Source: Saccharicrinis carchari (lineage in GTDB: Bacteria > Bacteroidota > Bacteroidia > Bacteroidales > Marinilabiliaceae). Taken from it: a stretch of DNA of 64,000 nt. Below, piece by piece: positions 47,417 to 55,950 of this stretch. The notes beneath the pieces were generated by a model. That model was given only the letters and a program-made list of their open reading frames with translations, did no database searches and was not told where the DNA came from. Location: assembly GCF_900182605.1 (NCBI RefSeq), contig NZ_FXTB01000002.1, positions 124,001-188,000 of the forward strand. Direction: 5' to 3'. The position numbers and the translations under genes are program-made. Numbering within the stretch: the first letter of the stretch is position 1; the number at the start of each line of letters is the position of its first letter.

Positions 47417-48697
47417 CTACTCATGACGTAATGCTTCAATTGGTTTTATACGTATGGCTTTTATGGCAGGTATTAATCCGGCAATAAAACCCACCAATAT
47501 CAAGGTTCCTAATGCTGCCAGAGCTATAGGCAATCCTATTTCAGGATTTAAAAAAAAGGACTCTTCATCGGGAGAAGCCGTTAGTCGTGATGCGTCTACA
47601 GCCATATCTACCATGTGCAATACAAAAGTGCCAACAGCAAGCCCGATAAAGCCGGCTATGGTTGTCAGAAAAACCGATTCGCTAAGTATTTGCCCCACAA
47701 TAATTCGGGGAGGTGCGCCTATGGCTCGCTGTATCCCAATTTCTTTTGTCCGCTCCTTCACAATGATCAGCATAATGTTGCTCACCCCAATGGCACCGGC
47801 TATTAGCGTGCCCAGGCCCACCACCCATATTAAAATATCGATACCTAAAAATGTATAAAACATGGTTTTTATTTCGTTCTCTATATCCACTTTGCCGATG
47901 GCCTCTTCGTCGTCAGGGGCCAGTTTATGGTTTTTTTGAAGGATGGGCCGAATTTTGTCAATTACCGCTTTTACCTTAACACCTTTTTTTGCCGTCAGAC
48001 CAAAAAAATGAACCTGATCGCCATAATTGTATGTTTGTTGCATTGCCGTGAAAGGCATGTAAACGGTTTCCTTTTTATTGCTGCCAATGTTTATGTTAGG
48101 ATTATTGGAACGGAATACGCCTACCACCATAAAATACACTCCGTTCACCCTGATGTATTGCCCTACAGGATCCTCTTCTTTATCAAACATCACTTCATAT
48201 ACGTTTTCGCCAAGGATGCAAACCTTGCGTTTCAATTTGATGTCTTCGTCGTTAATATATCTTCCCCAGACCATGGTACAAGGATCAATTTTTCGGTAGG
48301 CCGGATAATCACCCATTACATTAAAGGCTCCGGAGCGTTTTCCTCTGACGATATTTTCGCCACTTCGCAAGTTCCAACCGTTTAGTCTGGGCGAGATAAC
48401 ATCAAGCTCGGTTACCTGATCTTTAATGGCCTCTATGTCGCGGTTGTTGATGTTCCAGTTGCGGCCGCGCTTAAAGCCTTGGTGTGCCTTGGTGGTTGTT
48501 TCGGCCCACATAAAACCACTGTTGGTGGCAAAATCTTTAACGCCGGCGGTAATGCCGTTTTTAAGTCCGTTGCCCGAGCCCATCATCACTACCAACATAA
48601 AAATGGCCCAAAACACACCGAAAGCGGTGAGTGCACTGCGCAATTTGTTTTTCTTTACGGCATTTAGTATCTCCTGCCATCTGTCTCTGTCGAACAT
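47417..48697 (-). CDS. MacB-like ABC transporter permease, second of two
   Basis: A 426-residue permease with the MacB/FtsX topology. It has one N-terminal helix after RDRWQEILNAVKKNKLRSALTAFGVFWAIFMLVVMM, a large periplasmic MacB_PCD domain of about 220 residues, and three C-terminal helices including GAIGVSNIMLIIVKERTKEIGIQRAIGA, the cytoplasmic coupling segment. The protein ends KPIEALRHE, a typical FtsX-family tail. No ATPase domain is fused. It forms an operon with a separate ATPase gene and a second permease, so the transporter is probably a heterodimer. Substrate is not predictable. Confidence 0.92.
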   Translation of the reverse strand: MFDRDRWQEILNAVKKNKLRSALTAFGVFWAIFMLVVMMGSGNGLKNGITAGVKDFATNSGFMWAETTTKAHQGFKRGRNWNINNRDIEAIKDQVTELDVISPRLNGWNLRSGENIVRGKRSGAFNVMGDYPAYRKIDPCTMVWGRYINDEDIKLKRKVCILGENVYEVMFDKEEDPVGQYIRVNGVYFMVVGVFRSNNPNINIGSNKKETVYMPFTAMQQTYNYGDQVHFFGLTAKKGVKVKAVIDKIRPILQKNHKLAPDDEEAIGKVDIENEIKTMFYTFLGIDILIWVVGLGTLIAGAIGVSNIMLIIVKERTKEIGIQRAIGAPPRIIVGQILSESVFLTTIAGFIGLAVGTFVLHMVDMAVDASRLTASPDEESFFLNPEIGLPIALAALGTLILVGFIAGLIPAIKAIRIKPIEALRHE

Positions 48698-48772
48698 TTG
48701 ATTTAAGGTTTTAAAAAAACTTAACCGGCTTTTAACACACCTAAGCGGTTTTTACCAGCTGTTAGGGATTGC

Positions 48773-50017
48773 TTATTCGTTGTGCAACGCTTTTATTGGC
48801 CGAATACGAGCCGCTTTGCGCGCCGGGATATAACCGGCCACCAATCCGGAAATCACCAAAATGCAAAGCGCCCAAAGTGCTACGTTTATATCGGCCGAAG
48901 GATTCCAAAACGCCCTTTGCACCTCGCTGCCTGCCTGTTGAAGTTGCGCAGAAGCAATCGACAATACGCCCATGCCTGCTACCAGTCCAAAAAATCCGGC
49001 CGAAGCGGTAATAAATACGGACTCGCTAAGCACCAGTCGAATAATGGAAAGTGGTGTTGCTCCAATGGCCTTGCGCACGCCTATTTCCTTAGTGCGTTCT
49101 TTCACTAAAATAATCATGATATTGCTCACCCCAACAATGCCGGCTATGATGGTCATAATACCAATAAACCATATAAAAATACGGATGCCGGCAAAAACGC
49201 CCTGTGCCTGCTTAAAATGCTCCAGTGTGTTCCATATGCCCAAGGCCTGCTTATCCTCGGGCGATACGCGATGCCTTTTGGCAAGCAGCAAGCGCACTTC
49301 TTCTTCTATTCTTTTGTTCTCGGCAACGGTAACCGCATTGGTGGCAATGGCCATCTCGCCCAGGCGGTTGTTGCCGTTGAATACACGTTGCGCTGTGCTA
49401 AGGGGCAGGTAAGCTCGTTTTCTTTCTGCGTCTTCGGGGTCGGTGAAGGTACCCACAACCATAAAGGGAACATTATTAACCCGAATATATTTACCAATGA
49501 ATTCCTCCTCGTTTTTAAATAGTGCTTTTTTAATGGGCTCGGATAGTACAATGGTTTTCCTAAAGTCGTCAATATCCAGTTGGTTTATAAAGCGCCCCTG
49601 GGTTTGGTTTATGATTTGAATTTTATTGAACTCGGGCATTATGCCTTCCATTCGATAGGTGCCAAACTCGTTTTTATAGGTTAGCCTGGCTTCTCCCCGA
49701 AGATAGAACCGTCCGGAAATATAGTCGAAATCATTGCCTAAGCTTCTTTTTAACTCAAGCACATCCTGATCGGTAAACTGTATCCGTCGTCCGGCTTTTA
49801 ATCCATCAAAAGCCACTTGAGTGCGGCGGCTCCATATCCAAAGCGCGTTTTTTGAGGAGCTGCTAAAATTTTTTTCCATGCCATTTTGCAAGCCCTTGCC
49901 GGATCCTAACAGCAGAATAAGCATAAAAATTCCCCATGCCACACTAAAACCGGTCATTGTGGCTCTTAGCTTATTTTGTCGCAAGGTGGATAATATCTCC
50001 TGTATATAATCGAGCAT
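48773..50017 (-). CDS. MacB-like ABC transporter permease, first of two
   Basis: A 414-residue homologue of the following permease, with the same layout: N-terminal helix in LRATMTGFSVAWGIFMLILLLGSG, MacB_PCD periplasmic domain, and three helices with GVSNIMIILVKERTKEIGVRKAIGATP at the coupling helix. The C-terminal tail is RIRPIKALHNE. Both permeases share the LRxxxTxFxVxWGIFML opening, which suggests an old duplication. The gap to the ATPase gene is 172 bases and to the second permease 75 bases. Confidence 0.92.
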   Translation of the reverse strand: MLDYIQEILSTLRQNKLRATMTGFSVAWGIFMLILLLGSGKGLQNGMEKNFSSSSKNALWIWSRRTQVAFDGLKAGRRIQFTDQDVLELKRSLGNDFDYISGRFYLRGEARLTYKNEFGTYRMEGIMPEFNKIQIINQTQGRFINQLDIDDFRKTIVLSEPIKKALFKNEEEFIGKYIRVNNVPFMVVGTFTDPEDAERKRAYLPLSTAQRVFNGNNRLGEMAIATNAVTVAENKRIEEEVRLLLAKRHRVSPEDKQALGIWNTLEHFKQAQGVFAGIRIFIWFIGIMTIIAGIVGVSNIMIILVKERTKEIGVRKAIGATPLSIIRLVLSESVFITASAGFFGLVAGMGVLSIASAQLQQAGSEVQRAFWNPSADINVALWALCILVISGLVAGYIPARKAARIRPIKALHNE

Positions 50018-50189
50018 GACGTGGTTTTACTTAGGTTTAAAGTTTTATTTATCCGTCAGTAGCCGGACAAGGCGCTTAGGCTTTGTTTTGTTGCTCATCA
50101 ATAAATAGGATTGAGGTGGAGGTTTAACTGTTCCGAATACTTTGGAACAGCTACCCGTCACTTATCAATCAGCACGTATCACGCATCTC

Positions 50190-50891
50190 TCACTCAATAC
50201 CATGGCCGTTGCTGCGGTTGACTTCTATCAAGCCATCTTTTAAACGAATAATGCGCTGAGTCCGTTGCGCAATATCCGTTTCGTGGGTTACGATAATTAC
50301 GGTAATGCCCGTTTTGTTTACCTCCTGCAGTATATCCATTACTTCAGCTGAAGTTTTTGAATCGAGCGCCCCGGTAGGCTCATCAGCCAAAATAACCTTG
50401 GGCTTTGAAATCAGCGATCGTGCTATGGCTATCCGTTGTTTTTGACCGCCCGATAATTGGCTGGGTAAATGCTCGCTCCACTCTTTAAGACCAAGGCGAT
50501 CGAGGTATTCAAGTGCTATCGCATTTCTTTTTTTGCGACTTACGCCTTGGTAGTACAGTGGTAGAGCTACATTTTCCATGGCGTTTTTAAACGAGATAAG
50601 ATTGAACGATTGAAAAACGAAACCGATGTATTTGTTTCTGAACCCGGCCGCTTTTTTCTCGTTCATTCTTTGGATGCGTATGTTGTTCAGATAAAACTCC
50701 CCTTGGTCGTAGTTATCCAGAATGCCCAGGATATTTAATAAAGTAGATTTTCCTGAGCCGGACGAACCCATGATAGAAACCATTTCGCCTTTTTTGATAT
50801 CCATATCAATACCCTTAAGTACATGAAGGGAGTTGGCTCCGGTGATGTAGGTCTTATGTAATGCGTTTACTTTTATTACACTATTATTCAC
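50190..50891 (-). CDS. ABC transporter ATP-binding protein (MacB/LolD type)
   Basis: Cytoplasmic ATPase powering the permease pair, 233 residues. It has Walker A GSSGSGKSTLLN, Q-loop in FVFQSFNLI, signature LSGGQKQRIAIARSL, Walker B VILADEPTGALD and the switch His in IVTHETDIA. The LolD/MacB subfamily is indicated by NALHKTYITGANSLHVLKGIDMDIKKGEMV. It is the first of six pump genes; all the rest (two permeases, adaptor, TolC, adaptor) follow on the same strand. A small membrane protein gene lies 224 bases upstream. Confidence 0.96.
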   Translation of the reverse strand: MNNSVIKVNALHKTYITGANSLHVLKGIDMDIKKGEMVSIMGSSGSGKSTLLNILGILDNYDQGEFYLNNIRIQRMNEKKAAGFRNKYIGFVFQSFNLISFKNAMENVALPLYYQGVSRKKRNAIALEYLDRLGLKEWSEHLPSQLSGGQKQRIAIARSLISKPKVILADEPTGALDSKTSAEVMDILQEVNKTGITVIIVTHETDIAQRTQRIIRLKDGLIEVNRSNGHGIE

Positions 50892-51115
50892 TTGTTTTTG
50901 CTTTTGAAGGTAAGCAATTTCAAAGTAGCTTTTGTTTTGCTAATGTAGTGATAAAAGTATTAAAATGTATAGTAGATATCCGTGTAATTTTTATTATAAG
51001 GCCTTCATTTGCATTATTTAACAAAGATTTAGGAGTTGCATTGTCATATAACACAATTTGTGCATTTGTTGATTCGGGTTACATAGTAGGCCAGTCTATG
51101 ACTTTATGGCTCTTT

Positions 51116-51349
51116 TTACTCTATAGCCTTTCGTAATTGCCAGTATCCGGTGCCATACGACAACAAACCAACGAATACAAGGCTGATAGCGAATGCTAAA
51201 ATGGTGATGTCAGAATCGGATTGAGGCAAGGAGTAATAATCTAACAACAGGATGTAAACATTGGTTATTAAAAACTCTAAAATCAGCGTGGCGGAAACCA
51301 GTAGAATTAAGAAAATAAAAAGCCGGATAACGATGCGAATGTAGTTCAT
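51116..51349 (-). CDS. small two-helix membrane protein of unknown function
   Basis: A 77-residue protein from the ATG at 51349 (MNYIRIVIRLFIFLILLVSA). A further upstream non-ATG start would add 18 residues that overlap the promoter. Two hydrophobic stretches (IRLFIFLILLVSATLILEFLI and ITILAFAISLVFVGLLSYG) predict two membrane helices. No family is recognised. It sits directly under the promoter preceded by the 11-bp repeat array and 224 bases before the efflux ATPase gene, so it may be the first gene of that regulon. The protein-like composition and the promoter support it being real, but it is short. Confidence 0.55.
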   Translation of the reverse strand: MNYIRIVIRLFIFLILLVSATLILEFLITNVYILLLDYYSLPQSDSDITILAFAISLVFVGLLSYGTGYWQLRKAIE

Positions 51350-51388
51350 ATTCAAAAAATTTAAAGTGTAATTAATTTTCTTTGATAA

Positions 51389-51420
51389 CAAAACTAAACA
51401 CATCGTTTAAGTTATTGCAA
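51389..51420 (-). promoter_or_regulatory. Bacteroidota-type promoter for the small membrane protein and perhaps the efflux operon
   Basis: On the minus strand, TAGTTTTG (51389-51396) matches TAnnTTTG, with a TTG (51418-51420) 21 bases upstream at the -33 position. It is 40 bases before the start at 51349. The repeat array begins 9 bases beyond the -33 element, which fits an activator-controlled promoter. Confidence 0.6.
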
Positions 51421-51428
51421 TAATTGAC

Positions 51429-51508
51429 GTGACAAATGCGTGACAGGGGTGTGACAAATGCGTGACAGCCCGTAATTAAGGTGTGACGAAAACGTGACGC
51501 GCTGTAAG
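51429..51508 (-). repeat. helically phased 11-bp direct-repeat array (GTGAC / GTCAC)
   Basis: GTGAC occurs at 51429, 51440, 51451, 51462, 51483 and 51494. Degenerate copies GTAAT at 51472 and GTAAG at 51504 fill the missing phases, so eight units run at 10-11 bp spacing. An 18-bp unit, GTGACAAATGCGTGACAG, is repeated exactly at 51429 and 51451. On the minus strand this reads as TGTCAC-N5-TGTCAC repeats, the layout of binding sites for OmpR/PhoB-family response regulators. The array is immediately upstream of a promoter that faces the efflux operon. The regulator is not identified. Confidence 0.8.
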
Positions 51509-51587
51509 GTGCTGTTACGTAGGGTTTTATAGGCGAGCGAAAAATGCTGTCCTTAAAGTTTGTAAATAGAAATGCGAAAAAACTAGC

Positions 51588-52742
51588 CTAAAAAACTTTT
51601 TTTAATCTTATAAAAGTGGATACTATCATCTGATTGGGTTGGGTGTTTCCATTTGAAAATAATTGAAGGATCCCCGATAGGTGCAAACTTTCTTTTAGGG
51701 CATATTCAATTGTAGGGCTGATGTAATAGTTTTTAAACACGGGATAGGCGAATCCTGTGTAGTCGAACGTAAAATGAAACTGTGGATTGATTGGTAAACT
51801 CAAGGCCAAATTATAGGAGTGCTTGCTTATGCTTAATTTTTGAACAGATGTACGCGAAAAAGATAAATCGTCGAAACCGGAGAAAGATGAGTTCAGATTG
51901 CTGGCATATAAATATTCGCCCGATAGTTTTATTGAATGGTTAATGGTATAAGCACTACCTGTTGAAAGCATGTAAATATTGGGTTTGGGCTGGTCAAAAG
52001 ACGATAGGTAGGAAAATTCGCCATAAAAATCGCTGTGCTTAAAGTTTATCTTCCATCCGGAGCCCATTACAAAATACGACTGGTTCAATTGGCCTGCAAT
52101 GAACTGAAAGTAGTAGTTTGATTTAGAAAATCCATATAACAAAGCGGAGGTAAGCTCTTTGTTTCCATCTACTTTTAAAACGGCCTCAAGCTTGGCGTTG
52201 CCTGTGTTTAAATATTTAAGGCTCAAACCGTCCATGCCGGGTCGTTCCGGATAGTCAAAATCGTAAAACGAATAGGGGTTAAATAAATCATTTGCGTTCC
52301 ACACGCGGCTTTGTCCCCATACTACCCGCTGCCGCCCCGCCTTTATTTTAATGTTACCCCAGATATGTTCTACAAAAAGCCTGTCTGCTATGGTATTTAC
52401 CACATATGCTTTTCCGGTGCCCCAGTTAAAGCTCATATCCACCCAACCTTGGTCGTTATCCATATAATATTTGTACAGTGGATTATTCCGAACCGTTTCT
52501 CCTAAAAAAAACCGGTTACGAAGCGCTATGGTAAAATTTAAATTTGATTTAGGATTGTACTTTAGGTTTATGCGATTGTGAATAAGGTTGTCCCATACGC
52601 CCTTGTCTGCTGTTTTTTGCCATCTATACGAAGGCATTTCTGTGATATACCCCGACATTTCTATAGCCGGCTGGGCATAAGTGCTTAGCTGAAAACAAAG
52701 CATCAAAACTATTGTAAGCGCATTTAATCCCGACGTTTTCAA
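51588..52742 (-). CDS. outer-membrane porin-like beta-barrel protein
   Basis: A 384-residue protein with signal peptide (LNALTIVLMLCFQLSTYAQ). The rest consists of amphipathic beta strands with aromatic girdles (LNFTIALRNRFFLGE, HIWGNIKIKAGRQRVVWGQSRVW, NYYFQFIAGQLNQSYFVMGSGWKINFKHSDFYGEFSYLS), as in porins of the Gram-negative outer membrane. GRQRVVWGQ resembles DUF1302/alginate-export-like porins, but I would not assign substrate. The final residue is Phe (RLKKVF), consistent with a barrel. It stands alone, oriented away from rsgA. Confidence 0.75.
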   Translation of the reverse strand: MKTSGLNALTIVLMLCFQLSTYAQPAIEMSGYITEMPSYRWQKTADKGVWDNLIHNRINLKYNPKSNLNFTIALRNRFFLGETVRNNPLYKYYMDNDQGWVDMSFNWGTGKAYVVNTIADRLFVEHIWGNIKIKAGRQRVVWGQSRVWNANDLFNPYSFYDFDYPERPGMDGLSLKYLNTGNAKLEAVLKVDGNKELTSALLYGFSKSNYYFQFIAGQLNQSYFVMGSGWKINFKHSDFYGEFSYLSSFDQPKPNIYMLSTGSAYTINHSIKLSGEYLYASNLNSSFSGFDDLSFSRTSVQKLSISKHSYNLALSLPINPQFHFTFDYTGFAYPVFKNYYISPTIEYALKESLHLSGILQLFSNGNTQPNQMIVSTFIRLKKVF

Positions 52743-52881
52743 TTTTAATGGTGGTTTAAAAACAACAGTATCCTTAAGGTGTCTTTGGTTAAATAATAAG
52801 GTTATACGTTGCTTGTTTTATAAAAACGAATGATAGTACGATAATGGACATCAAAAATAAGCATTTTTATAAACGAATTGG

Positions 52882-52889
52882 TATTTTTG
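52882..52889 (+). promoter_or_regulatory. TAnnTTTG -7 box upstream of rsgA
   Basis: TATTTTTG, 30 bases before the TTG start codon of rsgA. The distance supports that start, since no ATG lies between. Confidence 0.5.
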
Positions 52890-52919
52890 TATCATACATT
52901 ACTTTAAAGCTTTAGCATT

Positions 52920-53846
52920 TTGAAAAAGGGCATTGTTTTTAAATCTACCGGAAGTAGATATTTGGTTAAGTCGAACGAGGGGAATCTTGTAAGCTGTTCT
53001 ATCAAGGGAAAATTCAGGATGGACGGTATTAAAAGTACCAATCCCATTGCTGTTGGCGATCACGTAAGTTTTACCATGGAAGAGGATAGCGACATGGGGG
53101 TGATATCAAAAATTGAGCAACGAAAAAATTACATTATCCGTAAAGCCACCAATTTATCTAAGCAATCGCACATTATCGCGGCCAATATCGACCAGGCCTT
53201 GCTACTGGTAACCATCAATTATCCTATTACCACTACTGTTTTTATCGACCGCTTTTTGGCATCGGCTGAGGCCTACCGTATTCCGGTTAAAATAATTTTT
53301 AACAAAATGGATCGTTACGATAGTGCGCATAAAAATATGGTAGAAAACTTAAGGGGTATTTACGAGGAAATTGGATATCCTACCTTTGCTATATCGGCTA
53401 AAATGCAGGACGATTTGGGTATAGTCGTAGAGCTTTTAAAGGATAAGGTTAGCGTTATTGCCGGCCACTCGGGGGTGGGAAAATCGACACTAATAAACCG
53501 CATACAGCCCGGGTTAAATTTAAAGGTAGCCGAGATTTCCGACGTTCACCAAAGCGGAAAACATACTACCACTTTTGCCGAGATGCATGATCTTAATTTT
53601 GGCGGTGCCATAATCGATACTCCTGGAATTAGGGGCTTTGGTTTGATAGATATTGAAAAGGAAGAGTTGCACCATTTTTTCAAGGAAATATTTGAGCACT
53701 CACACCAATGTCAGTTTGACAACTGCACACACATACACGAGCCCGGTTGTGCGGTAAAAAAAGCGGTAGAAGAAGGCGCGATTGCTACAACCCGATACAA
53801 CAGTTATTTAAATATTTACGATACAAGTACGGAGAAGCACCGCTAA
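52920..53846 (+). CDS. rsgA: ribosome small-subunit-dependent GTPase A
   Basis: Late 30S ribosome-assembly GTPase, 308 residues. It has an N-terminal OB-fold (KGIVFKSTGSRYLVKS), then a circularly permuted GTPase with FNKMDRYD (G4) ahead of GHSGVGKSTLINRI (G1) and DTPGIRGFG (G3). A C-terminal zinc finger ends the protein (CQFDNCTHIHEPGCAVKKAV, Cys-Cys-His-Cys ligands). The start codon is TTG: no ATG is available in frame before the conserved N-terminus, and a promoter box lies 30 bases upstream. The histidine kinase gene follows after 27 bases. Confidence 0.97.
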   Translation: MKKGIVFKSTGSRYLVKSNEGNLVSCSIKGKFRMDGIKSTNPIAVGDHVSFTMEEDSDMGVISKIEQRKNYIIRKATNLSKQSHIIAANIDQALLLVTINYPITTTVFIDRFLASAEAYRIPVKIIFNKMDRYDSAHKNMVENLRGIYEEIGYPTFAISAKMQDDLGIVVELLKDKVSVIAGHSGVGKSTLINRIQPGLNLKVAEISDVHQSGKHTTTFAEMHDLNFGGAIIDTPGIRGFGLIDIEKEELHHFFKEIFEHSHQCQFDNCTHIHEPGCAVKKAVEEGAIATTRYNSYLNIYDTSTEKHR

Positions 53847-53873
53847 AAAAGGCTGGCACATCCAAAATTATAT

Positions 53874-55013
53874 ATGAAACACTACCAACACAAAAAACGA
53901 TTTAAACTCTGGATGTTGCTTGGCGCCATTGTGATCGGTTCAATATCTTCACTTTATACCAACCATTTAGTAAGCGAATTAAAACTTGAAGAAAAGAAAA
54001 AAGTAGAACTTTGGGCTGAGGCCACACGTCAACTGGTGGAACCGGGAACTAACGATGGTACCATAGGTTTAACCCTCGAAGTGCTTAAAAACAACACTAC
54101 CGTTCCCGTTATTATTGTGGATCAAAACGATTCCATTTTGCAGCATCGCAATCTAAAAGCTTCGGTTAGGGAGTCGAACAGGTATTTGCAGCAGCAACTG
54201 CATCAGATGAAAAGCACAGGAAAAAACATAGTCATAGATTTGGGTGATGGAGAAAAGCAGTACCTGTATTACCGGACCTCCACCTTGCTCACCAAGCTAC
54301 AATGGTTTCCTATTTTACAACTGCTTATTGTTTCAATTTTTGTGTTTATTGCGTATGTAGGCTTCAGTAACGCCCGTAAAACAGAGCAAAACCAGGTGTG
54401 GGTTGGTATGGCCAAGGAAACGGCCCACCAGTTGGGTACCCCCATTTCCTCGTTATATGGATGGATTGAATTGCTGGCCTTGCGTAACCCACAAACGGAG
54501 GGGATTGATGAGGTGAAAAAGGATATACAGCGTTTACAGAATATTGCCGATCGTTTTTCTAAAATTGGCAGCACACCGATACTAAAACACATCAGCATAA
54601 ACAATATTATAGAGCAAAGTATCCGATACCTGAAATTACGTACCAGCGATAAGGTGGAATATGTGTTAAATTTAACCGAAGATACTAATGTGAAGGTCAA
54701 TGCAATATTGATGGAGTGGGTATTCGAGAACCTTATTAAAAATGCTATTGATGCCATAAAAGGTCAGGGTACGATTATTATATCTACAATAAAAACAGGC
54801 AATAAAGTGACCATTGATATTACAGACAATGGTAAAGGTATAGTAAAATCAAACTTTAAAACCGTGTTTGAACCGGGCTACACCACCAAACAACGTGGTT
54901 GGGGACTGGGCTTAACGCTTACCAAACGCATTGTGGAGGAATATCACAAAGGAAAAATAATCGTAAAAGAATCGGAACCGGGTAAGAAAACCGTTTTTCG
55001 AATAATCTTATGA
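53874..55013 (+). CDS. membrane sensor histidine kinase, orphan
   Basis: A 379-residue kinase with two membrane helices (WMLLGAIVIGSISSLYTNHL near 13-32; FPILQLLIVSIFVFIAYVGF near 144-163) enclosing a periplasmic domain of about 110 residues. There is no HAMP domain. The H-box is MAKETAHQLGTPISSLYGW. ATP-binding motifs are N-box NLIKNAIDAIKG, G1 DNGKGIVK and G2 GWGLGLTLTKRIVEEYH. The downstream response regulator expected for a two-component pair is absent; DUF177-rpmF follow on a separate promoter. It shares a 27-base gap with rsgA. The signal is unknown. Confidence 0.92.
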   Translation: MKHYQHKKRFKLWMLLGAIVIGSISSLYTNHLVSELKLEEKKKVELWAEATRQLVEPGTNDGTIGLTLEVLKNNTTVPVIIVDQNDSILQHRNLKASVRESNRYLQQQLHQMKSTGKNIVIDLGDGEKQYLYYRTSTLLTKLQWFPILQLLIVSIFVFIAYVGFSNARKTEQNQVWVGMAKETAHQLGTPISSLYGWIELLALRNPQTEGIDEVKKDIQRLQNIADRFSKIGSTPILKHISINNIIEQSIRYLKLRTSDKVEYVLNLTEDTNVKVNAILMEWVFENLIKNAIDAIKGQGTIIISTIKTGNKVTIDITDNGKGIVKSNFKTVFEPGYTTKQRGWGLGLTLTKRIVEEYHKGKIIVKESEPGKKTVFRIIL

Positions 55014-55120
55014 TGGGTGTAATTAATTATTAATCAATATGGTAATGGGTTTTTGAGTAGCTAAAACAAAAATTAGAAATAAATTTAGGGATAAGTTTAT
55101 GTAATCGGGTATATTTTTAT

Positions 55121-55128
55121 ACTTTTGC
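55121..55128 (+). promoter_or_regulatory. TAnnTTTG -7 box for the DUF177-rpmF operon
   Basis: TACTTTTG, 21 bases before the start codon at 55150. The 136-base gap after the kinase gene argues for an independent transcript. Confidence 0.5.
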
Positions 55129-55149
55129 AAAGTTTTTATTCACAGTGAA

Positions 55150-55692
55150 ATGTATCAGCTACAAGAGTACAATATAAACTTTAAGAGCTTAAAGGACGGC
55201 AAACATCACTTTCACTTTAGTATAGGGCAGTTGTTTTTTAAGGCTGTAGAGGAGTCGATTATTGCGGACGGTGATTTTGAGATAGAAGTGGAGTTGGATA
55301 AAAAAACACAAATGCTCCAGCTGGATTTTAATATACATGGTAGCGTTAAAGGTATATGTGACAACTGTCTTGGTGCTCTTACTGTACCGGTTAGCTATCA
55401 AGGTGCTGTGTATGTAAAGTTTGGGATTGAGTATGATGAATCCAATGAGGAGGTTATCGTTCTTCCACAGGACGAAAGCAAAATTAACATTGCGCATTTG
55501 ATTTATGAATATATTGTGGTGAGTATGCCTTTGCGATCTGTCCATGAAGATTATAAGAGCTGCGACCCCGAGATGAAAGCCAGGCTTGAGGAATTTTCGG
55601 GAGAATATCACCATAATGATAGCAAGGAAGAGGAAATAACTGATCCCAGATGGGATGCCTTGAAAAAATTAAAATATAATAATAATAAGTAA
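55150..55692 (+). CDS. DUF177 (YceD-like) protein
   Basis: A 180-residue YceD/DUF177 protein encoded beside the ribosomal protein bL32 gene, its usual partner across bacteria. YceD proteins are linked to 23S rRNA processing or ribosome assembly, though the mechanism is not settled. The family features are a beta-rich core, the Cys pair GICDNCLGAL, and the C-terminal segment CDPEMKARLEEFSG. The last residues (DPRWDALKKLK) are a conserved tail preceding rpmF. It is 12 bases before rpmF. Confidence 0.92.
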   Translation: MYQLQEYNINFKSLKDGKHHFHFSIGQLFFKAVEESIIADGDFEIEVELDKKTQMLQLDFNIHGSVKGICDNCLGALTVPVSYQGAVYVKFGIEYDESNEEVIVLPQDESKINIAHLIYEYIVVSMPLRSVHEDYKSCDPEMKARLEEFSGEYHHNDSKEEEITDPRWDALKKLKYNNNK

Positions 55693-55704
55693 AGAGTTAA
55701 TAAA

Positions 55705-55890
55705 ATGGCACATCCTAAGAGAAAGATTTCGAAAACAAGAAGAGACAAAAGAAGGACGCACGATAAAGCTAGCGTGCCTGCATTGGGAGTATGCTCCAAC
55801 TGTGGTTCTACTGTAAAAATGCACACCGTTTGTGGTGAGTGTGGTTATTATAGAGGAAAATTAGCTGTTGAAAAAGAAATTACGGCATAA
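55705..55890 (+). CDS. rpmF: 50S ribosomal protein bL32
   Basis: A 61-residue structural protein of the large ribosomal subunit. It starts MAHPKRKISKTRRDKRR, the bL32 hallmark, and has a zinc-ribbon Cys set (VCSNCGS and VCGECGYY). It follows DUF177 with a 12-base gap. A long hairpin (55916-55944) lies 26 bases beyond the stop. In many bacteria plsX separates rpmF and fabH; here it does not. Confidence 0.97.
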   Translation: MAHPKRKISKTRRDKRRTHDKASVPALGVCSNCGSTVKMHTVCGECGYYRGKLAVEKEITA

Positions 55891-55915
55891 CTTTTTATTT
55901 TTAAAAGTACTTTTT

Positions 55916-55950
55916 AAATTTGCTTCGCTTTGCGAGGCAAATTTTGCTTT
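55916..55950 (+). terminator. long hairpin after rpmF, weak U-run
   Basis: A 13-bp stem AAATTTGCTTCGC / GCGAGGCAAATTT with a three-base loop TTT and one G-U pair, followed by UGCUUUAUGG. The stem is strong but the U-run is broken, so partial termination or attenuation before fabH is as likely as full stop. Confidence 0.55.

Noticed and set aside
51429-51500. Possible CRISPR array
   Set aside because: The repeats are only 5-6 bp with 5-bp spacers, far too short. They fit phased protein-binding sites.
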